The notes beneath the pieces are model-generated. The model had not been told where the DNA came from. It did no database searches and worked only from the letters and a program-made list of their open reading frames with translations. Made by a program: the position numbers and the translations under genes. DNA of 64,000 nucleotides from Bettongia penicillata ogilbyi (taxonomy: Eukaryota; Chordata; Mammalia; Diprotodontia; Potoroidae): NCBI GenBank assembly GCA_023548195.1, contig JAJHZJ010000252.1, positions 6,271,184 through 6,335,183 of the forward strand, given 5' to 3'. This document shows, piece by piece, positions 34,335-44,340 of this stretch (its first letter is position 1; each line of letters opens with the position of its first letter).

Positions 34335-36079
34335 CCTTCCACCTACCCAAATACTGAAAAAAGTCTCAAGAGTTACAAATATTAGCTTTCCATGTAGGAA
34401 TGTAAACAGTTCAGCTTCAGAAAGTCCTTTATGAATTCTCTTTCTTGTTTACCTTTTCATGCTTCTCTTGATGCTTGTGTTTGAAAGTCAAATTTTCTCT
34501 TCAGTTCTGGTCTTTTCATCAAGAATGCTTGAAAGTCCTCTATATCATTGAATGACCATTTTTCCCCTGAAGTATTATACTTAGTTTTGCTGGGTAAGTG
34601 ATTCTTGGTTTTAATCCCAGTTCCTTTGACTTCTGGAATATCATATTCCAAGCTCTTCGATCCCTTAATGCCATATCCTGTGTTATCCTGATTGTATTTC
34701 CACAATACTTGAATTGCTTCTTTCTAGTTGCTTGCAATAATTTCTCCTTGACCTGGGAACTCTGAAATTTGGTCACAATATTCCTATTTTTGGGTCTCTT
34801 TCTGGAGGTGATTGGTACATTCTTCCAATATTTATTTTGCCCTCTGGTTCTAGAATATCAGGGCAGTTTTCCTTGGTAATTCATGAAAGATAATGTCTAG
34901 GCTCTTTTTCTGATCATGGCTTTCAGGTAGTCCCATAATTTTAAATTGTTTCTCCTGGTTCTATTTTACAGGTAAGTTGTTTTTCCAGTGAGACATTTCA
35001 CATTATCTTCTATTTTTTCAATCTTTTGGTTTTGTTTTATAACTTCTTGGTTTATTGTATAGTCATTAGCTTCTCTGAACTCCACTCTCATTTTGAAAGA
35101 ACTATTTTCTTCAGTGAGCTTTTGAACCTCCTTTTCCATTTGGCTAATTCTGTTTTTTAAAGCCTTCTTATCCTCATTGGAATTTTGGAACTCATGTTAT
35201 TTTTATTTTTTAAGGTATTATTTTTTAGGTATTATTATTTTTAAAGGTATTTTTAAAGGTATTATTTTCCTCAGCATTTTTTTGAGTCTTCTTTAGGAAG
35301 CTGATAACTTATTTTTCAAGCTCTTCCATGGCCTAAGCCCATTGTATATTCAGTTTGGAGGTACTGGATGCGGAAGCCTTTACTTCCTCTGACAGTATGC
35401 ATTGTTCTTCCTCATCTGAAAGAATGGAAGAAAATACCTCTTCACCAAGAAAGTAACCTTCTATGGTTTTATTTTTTCCCCTTTATTGGGCATTTTCCTA
35501 GCCAGTTACTTGACTTCTGAATGTTTTGTCAAGAAGAGGGTCCTAGTGCTCCTTCTCACTCCAGGACTGGGCTCAGTGCTGAGATTTAGATCAGCTGCTC
35601 AATTCCCCCAGGGTCTTTAGGTGGAAGCAGGGACACCACTCAGCGCTGATGCTGCCTAGCCACCCCTTTTACTGCTGCCGCTACTGTGGGCCAGTGCTGA
35701 GGGGGAAACCTGCTTCCCTCTCCCCCAGTTGGGAAAGCCCCCTTACTGATATTTGAAGCTTTCTTTGGCACTTGTGGGTTGAGGGATCTGAGACCCTCCC
35801 TGCTGAGAATTCTGCCCTGGGGGTCTGTTCCAATCCTGTTCCTCTTGGTGGTGTGTTGCGTGGCCAGGGCTGGGCTCCTCTCTACTCAGTGTCCCATGGC
35901 ATAGACCTTTCCTGTCGGCCTTTCAGGTTACCTTTGGCTGGAAACTTCTTCCACTCTGTTGTTCTGTGGCTTTTGCTGCTCTAGAATTTGTTGAGTGTCA
36001 TTTTTTACAGGTATTTTATGGGCTGTGGGGGAGGTGCTAGAGTATATGTGTCTTTCTACTCTGCCATCTTGGCTCAGCC
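33438..36079 (-). mobile_element. HAL1 ('half-L1') LINE, nearly full length, with 14-bp target-site duplication
   Basis: Read on the minus strand it starts at 36079 with 'ggctgagccaagatggcaga', the L1-type 5' start with a YY1-like AAGATGG box. A GC-richer 5'UTR follows (36060-35350), then ORF1. The ORF1p C-terminal domain is split over two frames at 34776-34540 ('KLLQATRKKQFKYCGNTIRI') and 34705-34457 ('KWSFNDIEDFQAFLMKRPEL'), so a frameshift has killed it. No ORF2 (endonuclease or reverse transcriptase) follows. Instead there is a pyrimidine-rich 3' part and an A-rich tail at 33438. ORF1 without ORF2 is the definition of HAL1. AACATAGGATAATT (33424-33437) and AACATAAGATAATT (36080-36093) are the target-site duplication. 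Confidence 0.85.
34290..34331. repeat. (GT)n microsatellite inside HAL1
   Basis: An uninterrupted GT run of about 40 bases between the ORF1 end and the 3' region. Confidence 0.95.
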
Positions 36080-36460
36080 AACATAAGATAATTAAGAAGG
36101 TGTTAGACTTGGAGCCAGAGGTTGTTGTTTTTCAGTTGCTTCAGTCATGATTTTCTTGGCAAAGATGCTGGAATGGTTTGTCATTTCTTTCTTGAGTTCA
36201 TTTCACTGATGAGGAAAATGAAGCAAAAAGGATTAAGAGACTTTTCCAGAGTCACACAGTTAGTGAGTGTATGAGACTGGTTTTGAACTTGGGAAGATTC
36301 ATCTTTCTGATTCCAAGCCCAATGCTCTGTGCACTATGGCACTACCTAGCAGAGCACTGGAGATCACAGAGGAGTCACAGGATCAGGATTCAGATCCCAG
36401 CTCTGGTACTTAACTACCCTTGCCATCTTTGGCAAGTCACCATGGGCTAGAAAATTCCAA
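36080..36460 (+). mobile_element. MIR-like SINE split by a MAR1 SINE
   Basis: 'gttagacttggagccagagg' before 36122, and 'ggattcagatcccagctctg' and 'catctttggcaagtcaccat' after 36360, are parts of a sense SINE that was interrupted by the antisense MAR1 copy. Confidence 0.5.
36121..36357 (-). mobile_element. MAR1-type CORE-SINE, antisense
   Basis: The order is 'tcagttgcttcagtcatgat', 'tttcttggcaaagatgctgg', 'gatgaggaaaatgaagcaaa', 'cagagtcacacagttagtga' and 'cactatggcactacctagc', the reverse of the SINE at 14733. Confidence 0.85.
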
Positions 36461-37145
36461 CCTGTAACAGAAGTCTCTGAGAGTTCCAAGCATGATGGAT
36501 CAATTCATTAAGGAGTCTAGGAGTCCCTAATTAATTGAATCTAAGATCTTTCTCACATTCAATGACCTCTACTGCTTGAGAGTGACCAGTATTTAAACAG
36601 ATTGAGAGCACACTAAAAATAGAATGAGGTGGTACAATTTCAGAGAAGTGGGGAAAACTCTATAATCAGTCATAACCACTTTGTCAACAGGTCTCTCAGA
36701 AGCCATTAACTCCAGTTATCTCAGCTGGGGCTTCCTAAAAGTCATAAGACTTTTTGAACAACATCATCATGGGGCCTTTCACAAGTCATAAGATCCCCGT
36801 GTTTGATCAGCTGCATCCTAGGGTCCAAAGAAGCAAAATCACTGTGGCAGTGATTTATAGGGGGGGTGAGCATACCAGCAAATGAACCTTATGACAGAAT
36901 GGGGGAAAGAGTATAGTAATTATACTCTTATTACTTATCTAACAATGAATGTATCTGATAAGTAGTAGAATTGTGAAAACATGGTGGATTAATTATAACC
37001 CTTACCCTAACAGCATGAATATACATAACTAACTTCAACTTAATTTCATTTGGTTTAATTCACTAATACAATCATTGATACCCATTAAATCACAATGAAT
37101 TGAGTTAATAATGATTAATTTGAGTAGGGGCTATGGAAATTATTG
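36461..37145. other. No recognised gene or repeat
   Basis: AT-rich sequence without a supported feature. Confidence 0.4.
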
Positions 37146-37149
37146 TCAT

Positions 37150-37262
37150 CTAACTCTAAGCAATCTGGGCCACAACTTTGTCATCTGTAAAATGAAGATG
37201 TTGGACTAGATGAAATTTGAGGTCTCTTCTAGCTCTAAATGTATGATCCTAAAATCCTAGTT
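37150..37262 (+). mobile_element. 3' half of a marsupial CORE-SINE
   Basis: 'actttgtcatctgtaaaatg', 'ttggactagatgaaatttga', 'ggtctcttctagctctaaat' and 'gtatgatcct' are the sense SINE 3' end. Confidence 0.7.
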
Positions 37263-38630
37263 ATTGTAGCAAAAGTGACAATATAGGCCAGCATTTGGCC
37301 CTGAAGAGAAGGTACCTCATCTGAAGATTATAGCTGAAAGCCAATTGGTGGCTCACTGGAGGGTGAAAGTGAGCAGACATAAGGCAGGATGTGATGCACA
37401 TCACACAGAAGAGGAGATGCAACATTTGTCAGAAATCCCAGAGGAGCAGCAGGATCCTATCATTAGATGAGATTAAAGGTCTTGGAGCAACAGGTATATG
37501 AATTGTACCTGCCTCCCATCACTCCAGAATGTGCTGGCTACGTCTTCTCTTTGTGTATATCCCTTACCCCTCAACAATTCTGATGAATGTCCACTTTTCC
37601 CACTGTTTGTGGATAAGCTGACTTGAGGGATGGGGTGGAGTTGGTGAGTGGTGAGAGAGAAGAGAGATAAGTCTCAAGTTTCTTTGGGCTCTTACAGCTT
37701 CCAGTGATTCTTCTGGCTTTCGGCTTTGTTAGAAAAGATAGGCCATTTGAACTTCTCTTTAGGGCCGTGAAAGGAAAAGACTCTGGAAAGAAGCCAAAAT
37801 GTAGAACTTAAATCTCTCCTTATTCTTTGCTTGCTACACTAGAGACTACAAGGAATTTCCCCTTGGGTGAGATCTGGGATTCTTTTGGTTTAACTGAGTT
37901 GCCTCACATCCAAAAGAGTTCCTTCTCTCTGTATTGTCTGGTGTATATTCTGATATGTATACTTTCCCTGATTTCTGTTTGCTGTCCATTTAGAAAAATG
38001 GATTTCTTTGCTATTGGCTGTTTGTTCATGGTGGAACTGGTGGAATCTTGTACCCAAAGATTGGCCTCCTCCTTTCCCTACTAATGAACAGCGATTAGAA
38101 GTTTAACTTGAATCTTAAAATTATGCTCTCTAGATTAAGAATATTTAAGGAAGCTGAAAGATATAATTCTGCTCCAGTACCCCTACCTTCCTGTCTCCCT
38201 TGCTGGCAAGAATCAAAGTCTCTTTTGGAAAAGGGTCCAGGGAGAAGAAGTTAGAAATATTTATTCTCGCTCCCTTCGAGCCATGCAAAGACACCTCTAT
38301 GCTACATGTAGGGGACAGTTTTGCTAGCCAGACAACCAACAGAACAATAAGTAAATTCCTAATTTGTAATGTAAATGCCCAACACATTCCCAGTGAGGGA
38401 CTCCTACCAAATACTGATTTAAAAATAACCAATAAACTTATGTGAATAGTGAAATGAAATAAATGCCATACATACTTTTTACAAGGGTTTTGTTGTTCGA
38501 TTAAAAAGCCTTTATTTTCTCTCCTACCTTTCCCACGCAATTAAAAAAAAATCTTTTAAACTGTGTGTTTGGAGGGGAAGTGGGAGAGAAAAATCTTACT
38601 TAAAAAATAAAATAAAATGAAAAAAAAAAC
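37263..38630. other. Unique-looking sequence upstream of the CpG island
   Basis: No repeat was recognised over most of this 1.3 kb. Two overlapping frames, 38145-38540 (-, 131 codons) and 38200-38445 (+, 81 codons), occupy the same bases. Neither shows a known domain or supported splice sites, so neither is called. A minus-strand partner of the promoter cannot be excluded. Confidence 0.4.
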
Positions 38631-38635
38631 AACCC

Positions 38636-38678
38636 ACTCACATACACACATACACACACTCACACACACACACACTTA
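38636..38678. repeat. (CA)n microsatellite
   Basis: Interrupted ACAC/ATACAC units just upstream of the CpG island. Confidence 0.9.
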
Positions 38679-38812
38679 ACATACATCAACTTGAACACTT
38701 TCCAGGATTAGGAATGTGGCCATAGGCTTCTGCATTTCTCGGTCCTTAGACCCGCTCTCCATCCTTTCCCGCTCACTCTTTTTTTCCTGTCCCAACTAGT
38801 TACTTTCCAGGG

Positions 38813-38825
38813 GTTGCTAAGCAAC
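38813..38825. promoter_or_regulatory. RFX-type X-box
   Basis: GTTGCTAAGCAAC is a perfect dyad (GTTGC and GCAAC arms around TAA). It fits the X-box consensus of two GTNRCY-type half sites bound by RFX factors, which switch on ciliary genes. It lies 264 bp upstream of the chosen start codon and two bases from a CCAAT box. Binding is inferred, not shown. Confidence 0.75.
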
Positions 38826-38827
38826 AG

Positions 38828-38832
38828 CCAAT
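38828..38832 (+). promoter_or_regulatory. CCAAT box
   Basis: CCAAT in the context 'cagCCAATcgg', the usual NF-Y pattern, directly beside the X-box. Confidence 0.65.
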
Positions 38833-38950
38833 CGGGAGCTCCTAGGAACATTCTCTTTGCCTTCTGCTTCTTCGAGGTAGAGGCGTGGGGTCAACGGCCC
38901 CAGTTCTCATCAGGGAGCATGCGCAGAAACGTTGGGACAGGACCAGGAGG

Positions 38951-38963
38951 GTCGCTAAGCGAC
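38951..38963. promoter_or_regulatory. Second X-box-like dyad
   Basis: GTCGCTAAGCGAC is the same dyad as the X-box at 38813, with T to C in the left arm and the matching A to G in the right arm, so symmetry is kept. It lies 126 bp before the start codon. The CG bases make it a weaker match to the RFX consensus and a possible methylation target. Confidence 0.5.
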
Positions 38964-39088
38964 GGTCCGCATTCTAGACCCAGCCCCCAGAGGAGCCTCG
39001 GACGTCGGGGATTCTTTTTTGTTGCCCCCCCCTTTCCTGCTCTCCTGGCTCCAGCGTCCGCCTGCTGTCCCCTCCCCTCCTTTGAGCT

Positions 39089-39241
39089 ATGGAGAAAACG
39101 ATGCTGTCTTTGCGGTTCTGCCCCGGCGAAGTGTGCTTTGCAGACGTGCAGGTGGGGATGATCTACAGCACCGAAATCAAGGTGCAGAACATCGGCCGCA
39201 GCAACAAGAAGATCCGCTTCCTGGGGCCCGAGGACCCGCAG
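39089..39241 (+). CDS. First coding exon of an ASH/MSP-domain ciliary protein, best candidate CFAP47
   Basis: This exon codes for 51 residues starting 'MEKTMLSLRFCPGEVCFADV' and ending 'KKIRFLGPEDPQ'. The pattern is a short lead, then a beta strand with a 'P.EV.F.DV.VG' motif, an 'I.VQNIG' strand and 'KIRF'. It resembles the opening strands of ASH/MSP immunoglobulin-like domains found in HYDIN, CFAP47, CFAP65 and other axoneme proteins. The start codon has a good context (G at -3, G at +4). The exon ends on a codon boundary with CAG|GTGATG, a usable splice donor; phase 0. Read-through would add an unrelated GC-rich tail to a stop at 39550. CFAP47 is suggested by the N-terminal position of the motif and a long first intron, but the assignment is from memory. 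Another CFAP/HYDIN-like gene is possible. The X-box promoter supports a cilium role. The rest of the gene lies beyond the window or in unrecognised exons. Confidence 0.6.
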
Positions 39242-39248
39242 GTGATGA

Positions 39249-39268
39249 GGGCCGGGCCGGGCCGGGGG
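39249..39268 (+). other. G-quadruplex motif just after the exon 1 splice donor
   Basis: Four G-runs (39249-39251, 39254-39256, 39259-39261, 39264-39268) are separated by CC loops of two bases, so the motif fits G3+N1-7. It lies seven bases after the donor GT, on the strand that becomes pre-mRNA. Confidence 0.75.
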
Positions 39269-39414
39269 AGGATGGAGAGGGTCACCTCTGCCCTGGTGCC
39301 CGCCACCAGCCCCTCCTTACCACCGGTCCTGTCTCTGCCCCTCAGCACTGCCCGTACCCTCCCGGGACGGCTGCTGGAGAGGGGCTCAAACCTGGACCTT
39401 CTGTCTCCTCCAAG

Positions 39415-40320
39415 TTGTCAGTACTTAAGTAAGCACTTTACTATGTGGCAGGCTCCGGGTTACAAAGAAAGGCAAACACAGTGCTTGCCCTCAAGCAGGG
39501 TACCTTCTCCATGGAGGAGACGTAGGAATGTAGGAATACAGCATTTTTGAAGCATTTACTATGTGCAAAGCACTGTGCTAAATGCTAGGGATACAGAAAG
39601 AAAAGACCGGCCCTGAGGCACTCAACGAACTCACATTCTAATGGGGGGCAGGGGAGAATCAATACATATGGAAGCTTTCAGCGTGAAAATGACTATGTAC
39701 ATATAAAATAAATAGCTGACAATCACAGAGGACATTATTTTGCTATATATTATTATTTACATATATTTATATGTATATAACATATATATTTATAATTAAT
39801 AATATTAATTATTATATTAAGGAGAAAGCTTTTTTTTTTTTTAACAGAAGTTGGGATTTTAACTGAGTCTTGAAGGAAGCCAGGGAAGCCAGGAGGCAAA
39901 GATGAGGAGGAGGAAGAGAATTCCAGGTCTAGGGAATAAAAATGCACCACTCCGAAATGGAGTGTCCTGTGCAGGAAACACCAAGGAGGTCAATGTGGAG
40001 GGGAGTAGAGTGTTGGAAGACTGGAGAGGCAGGAAGGGGCCCAAGGGCTTACAAAGCCAGTCAGAGGTTTTTATATTTGGGGAGCCACTGGATGCCCCTA
40101 TGAAGTAGGAGAGTGATGTAGTCAAATTCCAGTCTTTGGGAAAATCACATTAGCAGCCGAGCGGAAGATGGACTGAGGAAGGGAGAACAACCAGTGGGCT
40201 ATTGCAGTTGTCCAGGTCTGTGTTGATGAGGATCTGAAATAATGAATCCATATGATAGCAGAGAGAAGGGGAGGTACAGGATAGAGGTTGTGAAGGGGAA
40301 AATGACAGGACCACATTCTG
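39415..40320 (-). mobile_element. L2-type LINE, antisense, two partial copies
   Basis: A short piece (39415-39505: 'taagcactttactatgtggc', 'ttgccctcaagcagg') is followed by a longer one. The latter has 'gaagcatttactatgtgcaa', 'ctcacattctaatggggggc', 'tgagtcttgaaggaagccag', 'gaggaagagaattccaggtc', 'gggagccactggatgcccct' and 'gtgggctattgcagttgtcc' in antisense L2 order. A TA-rich tract (39735-39830) splits it. Confidence 0.85.
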
Positions 40321-40523
40321 TCCTCACTACAATCCTACAATGATTTTTGTTCGTTTTTGTTGGAAGAAGGAGAAAGATTAGGGGAGAGGCTGCTAGAACT
40401 TCCCAGAATGCAATTAGCAGGATGCTTTCCCACCAGGGTTATCTGATGATTCTGGGAAATTCTCTGGAGTTGTTGCCAGAACAATTCCTGAATAGTCAGC
40501 ATTTCTTGGGTTCATGTGTGTGT

Positions 40524-40570
40524 CACATATATATATATATATATACATACATATATATATATATATACAT
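40524..40570. repeat. (TA)n microsatellite
   Basis: Two TA runs are joined by 'catacata'. Confidence 0.95.
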
Positions 40571-40799
40571 GACATTTGTATGTCTTATATTAGACCCTAA
40601 CATGTACTCCAAAGCTAATGATGGTAAGAAGACATTTTCTATCTTGTGTCCTGAGATCTGTGCATTTTGTACATTCATTTTATAAGGGAATGGAAAAGGG
40701 AACAAGCATTTCTTTAGCTCTATGTGCGAGGTACCATGCTAAGCACTTCACAAATACCATCTTAAAATCATCTAATAATTTTTTCAGCATCCCTATATA

Positions 40800-40935
40800 G
40801 TAAATAGAAGGCTGGACTTGGAGTCAATACCAAATTCCCACCTGGGATACTTACCTGTGAGTCCATAGGCAAGTTACTTATCATTTCTGAGCCCCGGACA
40901 ACTCTGTAAAGACTTTTCTACTAAATGACCTGCTT
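40800..40935 (+). mobile_element. Diverged MIR-like SINE, sense
   Basis: 'gctggacttggagtcaatac', 'ggcaagttacttatcatttc' and 'tgagccccggacaac' follow sense SINE order. Confidence 0.55.
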
Positions 40936-40939
40936 TGGT

Positions 40940-41072
40940 AGGTAGGCCCCAGTAGAATATAAACTCATTAGGGGCATGTATTGTTTCCTTTTTTGCTTTT
41001 CTATCTTCTGGACCTAACACAATGTGTTGCATATAGTAGGTGCTAAATAAGTGTATATTGAATGAATGAATT
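40940..41072 (+). mobile_element. L2-type LINE 3' terminus
   Basis: 'aatataaactcattaggggc', 'ctggacctaacacaatgtgt' and 'tatagtaggtgctaaataag' end in 'gaatgaatgaatt', the sense L2 end. Confidence 0.75.
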
Positions 41073-41104
41073 CTTTATGTAATAATAAAATTGTTGGAAA
41101 AGCA

Positions 41105-41330
41105 TGTGGAGTATTTGGAAGAATAGGAAACTGAGTCAGAAGACCTGGTTTTTGCCAGTTCTACCCCGTATGAACTTCAAAAGTCACTTAACTTCTCTTT
41201 GCCTCAGTTTTCTCATCTGTAAAATGGGCATAGTGATCCTTAGACTACCTACTTCATAGGGTTGTTATGAGGAAAGCACTTTGTGAACTCTGAAGCACCA
41301 TAGCAGTATTAAGTTATTTTTATGATTATT
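41105..41330 (+). mobile_element. MIR, sense
   Basis: 'gaaactgagtcagaagacct', 'aaagtcacttaacttctctt', 'tgcctcagttttctcatctg', 'taaaatgggcatagtgatcc' and 'cttcatagggttgttatgag' are the sense MIR core and 3' part. Confidence 0.85.
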
Positions 41331-41489
41331 AATAAGGTCACCTTTTCACCAACCTGAAAATACCAGTTTATTGTTCAATAATTTTAATTGGTATCTTTTT
41401 CCAATGAAGAATGACCGTAAGATTTCAAACTTTCATTCTTAACAGAATGTATACACATGAACAGAAGGCAGCAAGTAACACTGTTGACT

Positions 41490-41830
41490 CTTCATTTTTT
41501 TTCTCAGCCCAAATGTCCAGTTTATCAAATCTTGCCTTTTTTACTTTTACTACATCCCTCACTTCATGTCTCTTTCTCATTTCTTACACAGTTGACACTA
41601 ATTCGTGACCTCATCACCTCAGTCCTACTGTAGGGGGCTTTCTCATTGGTCTCCCTGTCTCAATTTTCCCACTAGAATCCATTCATCTTGCAGCTGCCAA
41701 AGTAATTTTCCTTACTCATTAATGTGACTATGCTAGTCCCCTACTTAAACACCAGTGGTGGTCTTTGGTCTAACAGAGACAGCCAGAGTAAAATCCTTTT
41801 ATTAATATCCTGCTGGCCTTATTAACAAAA
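41490..41830 (+). mobile_element. L2-type LINE, sense ORF2 3' segment
   Basis: 'cgtgacctcatcacctcag', 'ttggtctccctgtctcaatt', 'cagctgccaaagtaattttc' and 'tgctagtcccctacttaaac' correspond to the C-terminal L2 ORF2 region. Confidence 0.65.
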
Positions 41831-43030
41831 TGGTTAAATTACCCAGAAACTGTGTTTCTTGAGTTTTTTTTAAAACATCACAGTTATGGATAATCATGAA
41901 GGCATCAGAGCCTTTCACTCCAGATTCTTAACAAGGACCTCCCTCTTTATGAAACCTATGTGGAGAGTTTCTCCACAAGGAGAGTTCATGATCTGTCCAT
42001 GATCTGACTCTCCTTTAATCAATTCCAAAAGAAGAGCAGGATGAAAAGGGGGGAAGATGAAAATGCTTTGACTTCTGATGTTATTCAATGGCAATGTCAA
42101 CAGCGATGCCATTTCAAAACTCAACCTTATTATAGCAAAGGCAGATGACCTTGACATTGGAGATCCTGGATGCTATGAAAACACAACACTAAGAACTCCT
42201 AATAATGACAGCTTAGCCAAAGTAGGAGTGAAATTCACTTAACTCTCCACTGTGTTCATCGAGTAGAGAGCTTTCCTGACAGGCAGGTTACCCTGTCCGA
42301 TCAGGGATGAGTTCATGCTCTAAGGTTGGAGTGTTCCTATATTTGGCATGGTTTGCCTTCAGGTGGTTTGCCTACAAATGAAATCACTTTTGTCATGCTT
42401 TTGAAGAAAAGCTTATTCTACCATCCTGATAGGAAAGTGAGACCTTGGGATAAACTGTAACAGCAGAGATGATTTCTGTCATCATCCTTTAAATCATGTT
42501 TTTTAATCGCTTCTATAGATTGCCAGTGATCAATTTGAGAGATTGCAAGCTAGGACCAGGCACCGTGTTTACCACGGCCATTCGTATGTTTGTTTTCATT
42601 CCCCTGCAAATTTTTGCCATCATTCTTGCCACTTTGGAGGCACTCACTTGTCTGTTTCAGGTCCCTCACTGGGTATTCTTTTCCTGTATTTTATGAGCAA
42701 CCACTATAATTGGATTCTCAGCCCATTTCCTTCATTTTTTCTGACCTTTAAACTGCATCTTGATGAGGAAACATGAGCTTGTTTAACAGCCAATGTCTTA
42801 CAAAAATCTCACTCAGAGGTTAACCAGGGAAGCTCTCAAATTCATAAATAGGTTGGTGTTACTTGCATACTGGGATTTTGCTCATGAAAACTGGCTAACT
42901 TCCATTTCCTTGATGACAATCAAATTATATCCTTATTTTAGTCTTTTTTTCTCTTCCATATTCAGTAGGTATCCAGAGAGGCAATAAAATAGCACATAAG
43001 GAGAGCCCTTGGTTTAAATAAAATAATAAT
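41831..43030. other. Unrecognised 1.2 kb, unique-looking
   Basis: No repeat family was recognised. The sub-interval 42525-42660 follows 'cgcttctatag' and precedes 'tttcag|gt', a weakly exon-like layout open in two frames, but no domain is seen. A minus frame of 80 codons (41915-42157) is also unremarkable. Confidence 0.4.
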
Positions 43031-43034
43031 ATGA

Positions 43035-43510
43035 AAAATTAAAGAAAATTAAACTCCAGTGGTTTCCCATTACCTCTAGGAACAAATATAAAGTCTGTTT
43101 GACTTTTAGATCCCTTCCCAGGCTAGTCTCAACCTATGTGTCCAACCTCATTATGTATTACTCAGCTTCCCATATCCCATGATCCAGCCATATTGTCCCT
43201 GCTGTTCCTTAGTATTATGTTCCATCTCCCATATCCACACTTTTTCACTGGCCATTTGCCATTCCTGGAATACATTTTCACTTCACCTCCACTTCAAGTT
43301 CCACTTTCTACACAAAGATTTCATGATCCTCTCAATTACCTTATACTTAAATACCATCTATTTATTTTGCATCTATTCTCTTTTTACTTATTATCTCCTC
43401 TGACAGAATGCAAACTCCTTCACAGCATGATGTGTTTCTTTTTCTTTTTGTTCCTATATCCCCAGTGCCTAATAAAATTCCTGGCATATTGACGCTTAAT
43501 AATTGATTGA
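43035..43510 (+). mobile_element. L2/L3-type LINE 3' end, sense
   Basis: 'ctccagtggtttcccattac', 'ctctaggaacaaatataaag', 'gccattcctggaatacattt', 'tatccccagtgcctaataaa' and a 'gcttaataattgattgatgg' terminus. Confidence 0.8.
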
Positions 43511-43659
43511 TGGTAATTAATTAGTTCCAAGGCTGACTTTTGGTCAAGGAAACAATTTAGGAGAAATATTGTTATATTTTCGGGAGATTAGTTAAGGATT
43601 TTTTTGTTGCCCTGATAAGTCTGAAAGGACTTCTTTTTGAAAGTAATTAAATTTGTTTC

Positions 43660-44030
43660 CATATTAGGTGATGGGTTTACAAAGCTATGACATTGTCCCA
43701 AAGGAACTTATAATCTAATGGGGGAAGGAGAATTACTCAGATAACTCCGATAAAATGAAGCATAAGAGAAGTACAAAAGAGAGATCTAGGCTATGATAGG
43801 GATGAGAATTTGTACCAGGGAAAGCTTCATGAAGTAGGTGTCATTTGAGGGGGCTTTAATAAGGGACTTTAACAGATAGAATGGAGATTGTCAGAGTCCA
43901 TTCCAAGTATGATTACTAGCATGAGCAAAGTTACAGAGATAACAGAGGCTAGAGCAAGACAGAGTAGTTCACTTGACTAGAATGTGGAACGTCTTTAAGG
44001 TTATTAATGAATTAATTTTAAAGGTTTTGG
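43660..44030 (-). mobile_element. L2-type LINE, antisense
   Basis: 'aaaggaacttataatctaat', 'gggggaaggagaatta', 'agctt' with 'catgaagtaggtgtcatttg' and 'agtccattccaagtatg' follow antisense L2 order, strongly diverged. Confidence 0.65.
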
Positions 44031-44340
44031 AAAGAGTATCTTATTTTTATTGATGCATTCTTTTCACAATATCACTTCTGTATGTATTTCTTCCCATTCC
44101 TCTCTACCCAATGAGCCATTCCTTGTAACCAAGATTAGAAAAGAAAGAGGAAAAAAAAACATTTCAGCAAAACCAAGCAGCACATTAGCATATAGGACAT
44201 CATATGAAACATTCTGTACCATTAGTACCCAGCTTCTTCCAAGAGAGGATGGAGGTACAGTTTTCAACTCTTCTGTGAGTCCAAGCATGATCATTATAAT
44301 TATACAATATTCAGTTTCATTTTTTCCTTCTTTACATTAC

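Larger units (their letters stand above)
38740..39300. promoter_or_regulatory. CpG island promoter
   Basis: CpG dinucleotides, nearly absent elsewhere in the window, are dense here (for example 'gtcgctaagcgacggtccgc', 'ctcggacgtcgggg', 'atcggccgcag'). GC content rises sharply and includes the exon 1 coding sequence. There is no TATA box at a fitting distance, as is usual for CpG-island promoters. A partial NRF1-like motif GCATGCGCA lies at 38919-38927. The transcription start is not visible directly and should lie between about 38.83 and 39.08 kb. It is the only such island in the 64 kb. Confidence 0.85.

Noticed and set aside
38145..38540. 131-codon minus frame upstream of the island, possible divergent gene
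   Set aside because: It overlaps an equally long chance frame on the + strand and shows no domain or supported splice sites.
38814..39432. Long overlapping frames of 115 and 137 codons in the CpG island
   Set aside because: GC-rich sequence has few stops. These frames run through promoter and intron in frames other than that of the ASH-like exon.
42525..42776. Exon-like block with an acceptor-like 'cttctatag' and 'tttcag|gt'
   Set aside because: Open in two frames but not resembling an ASH domain or any family I know, and the donor is weak. It cannot be tied to the gene at 39089.
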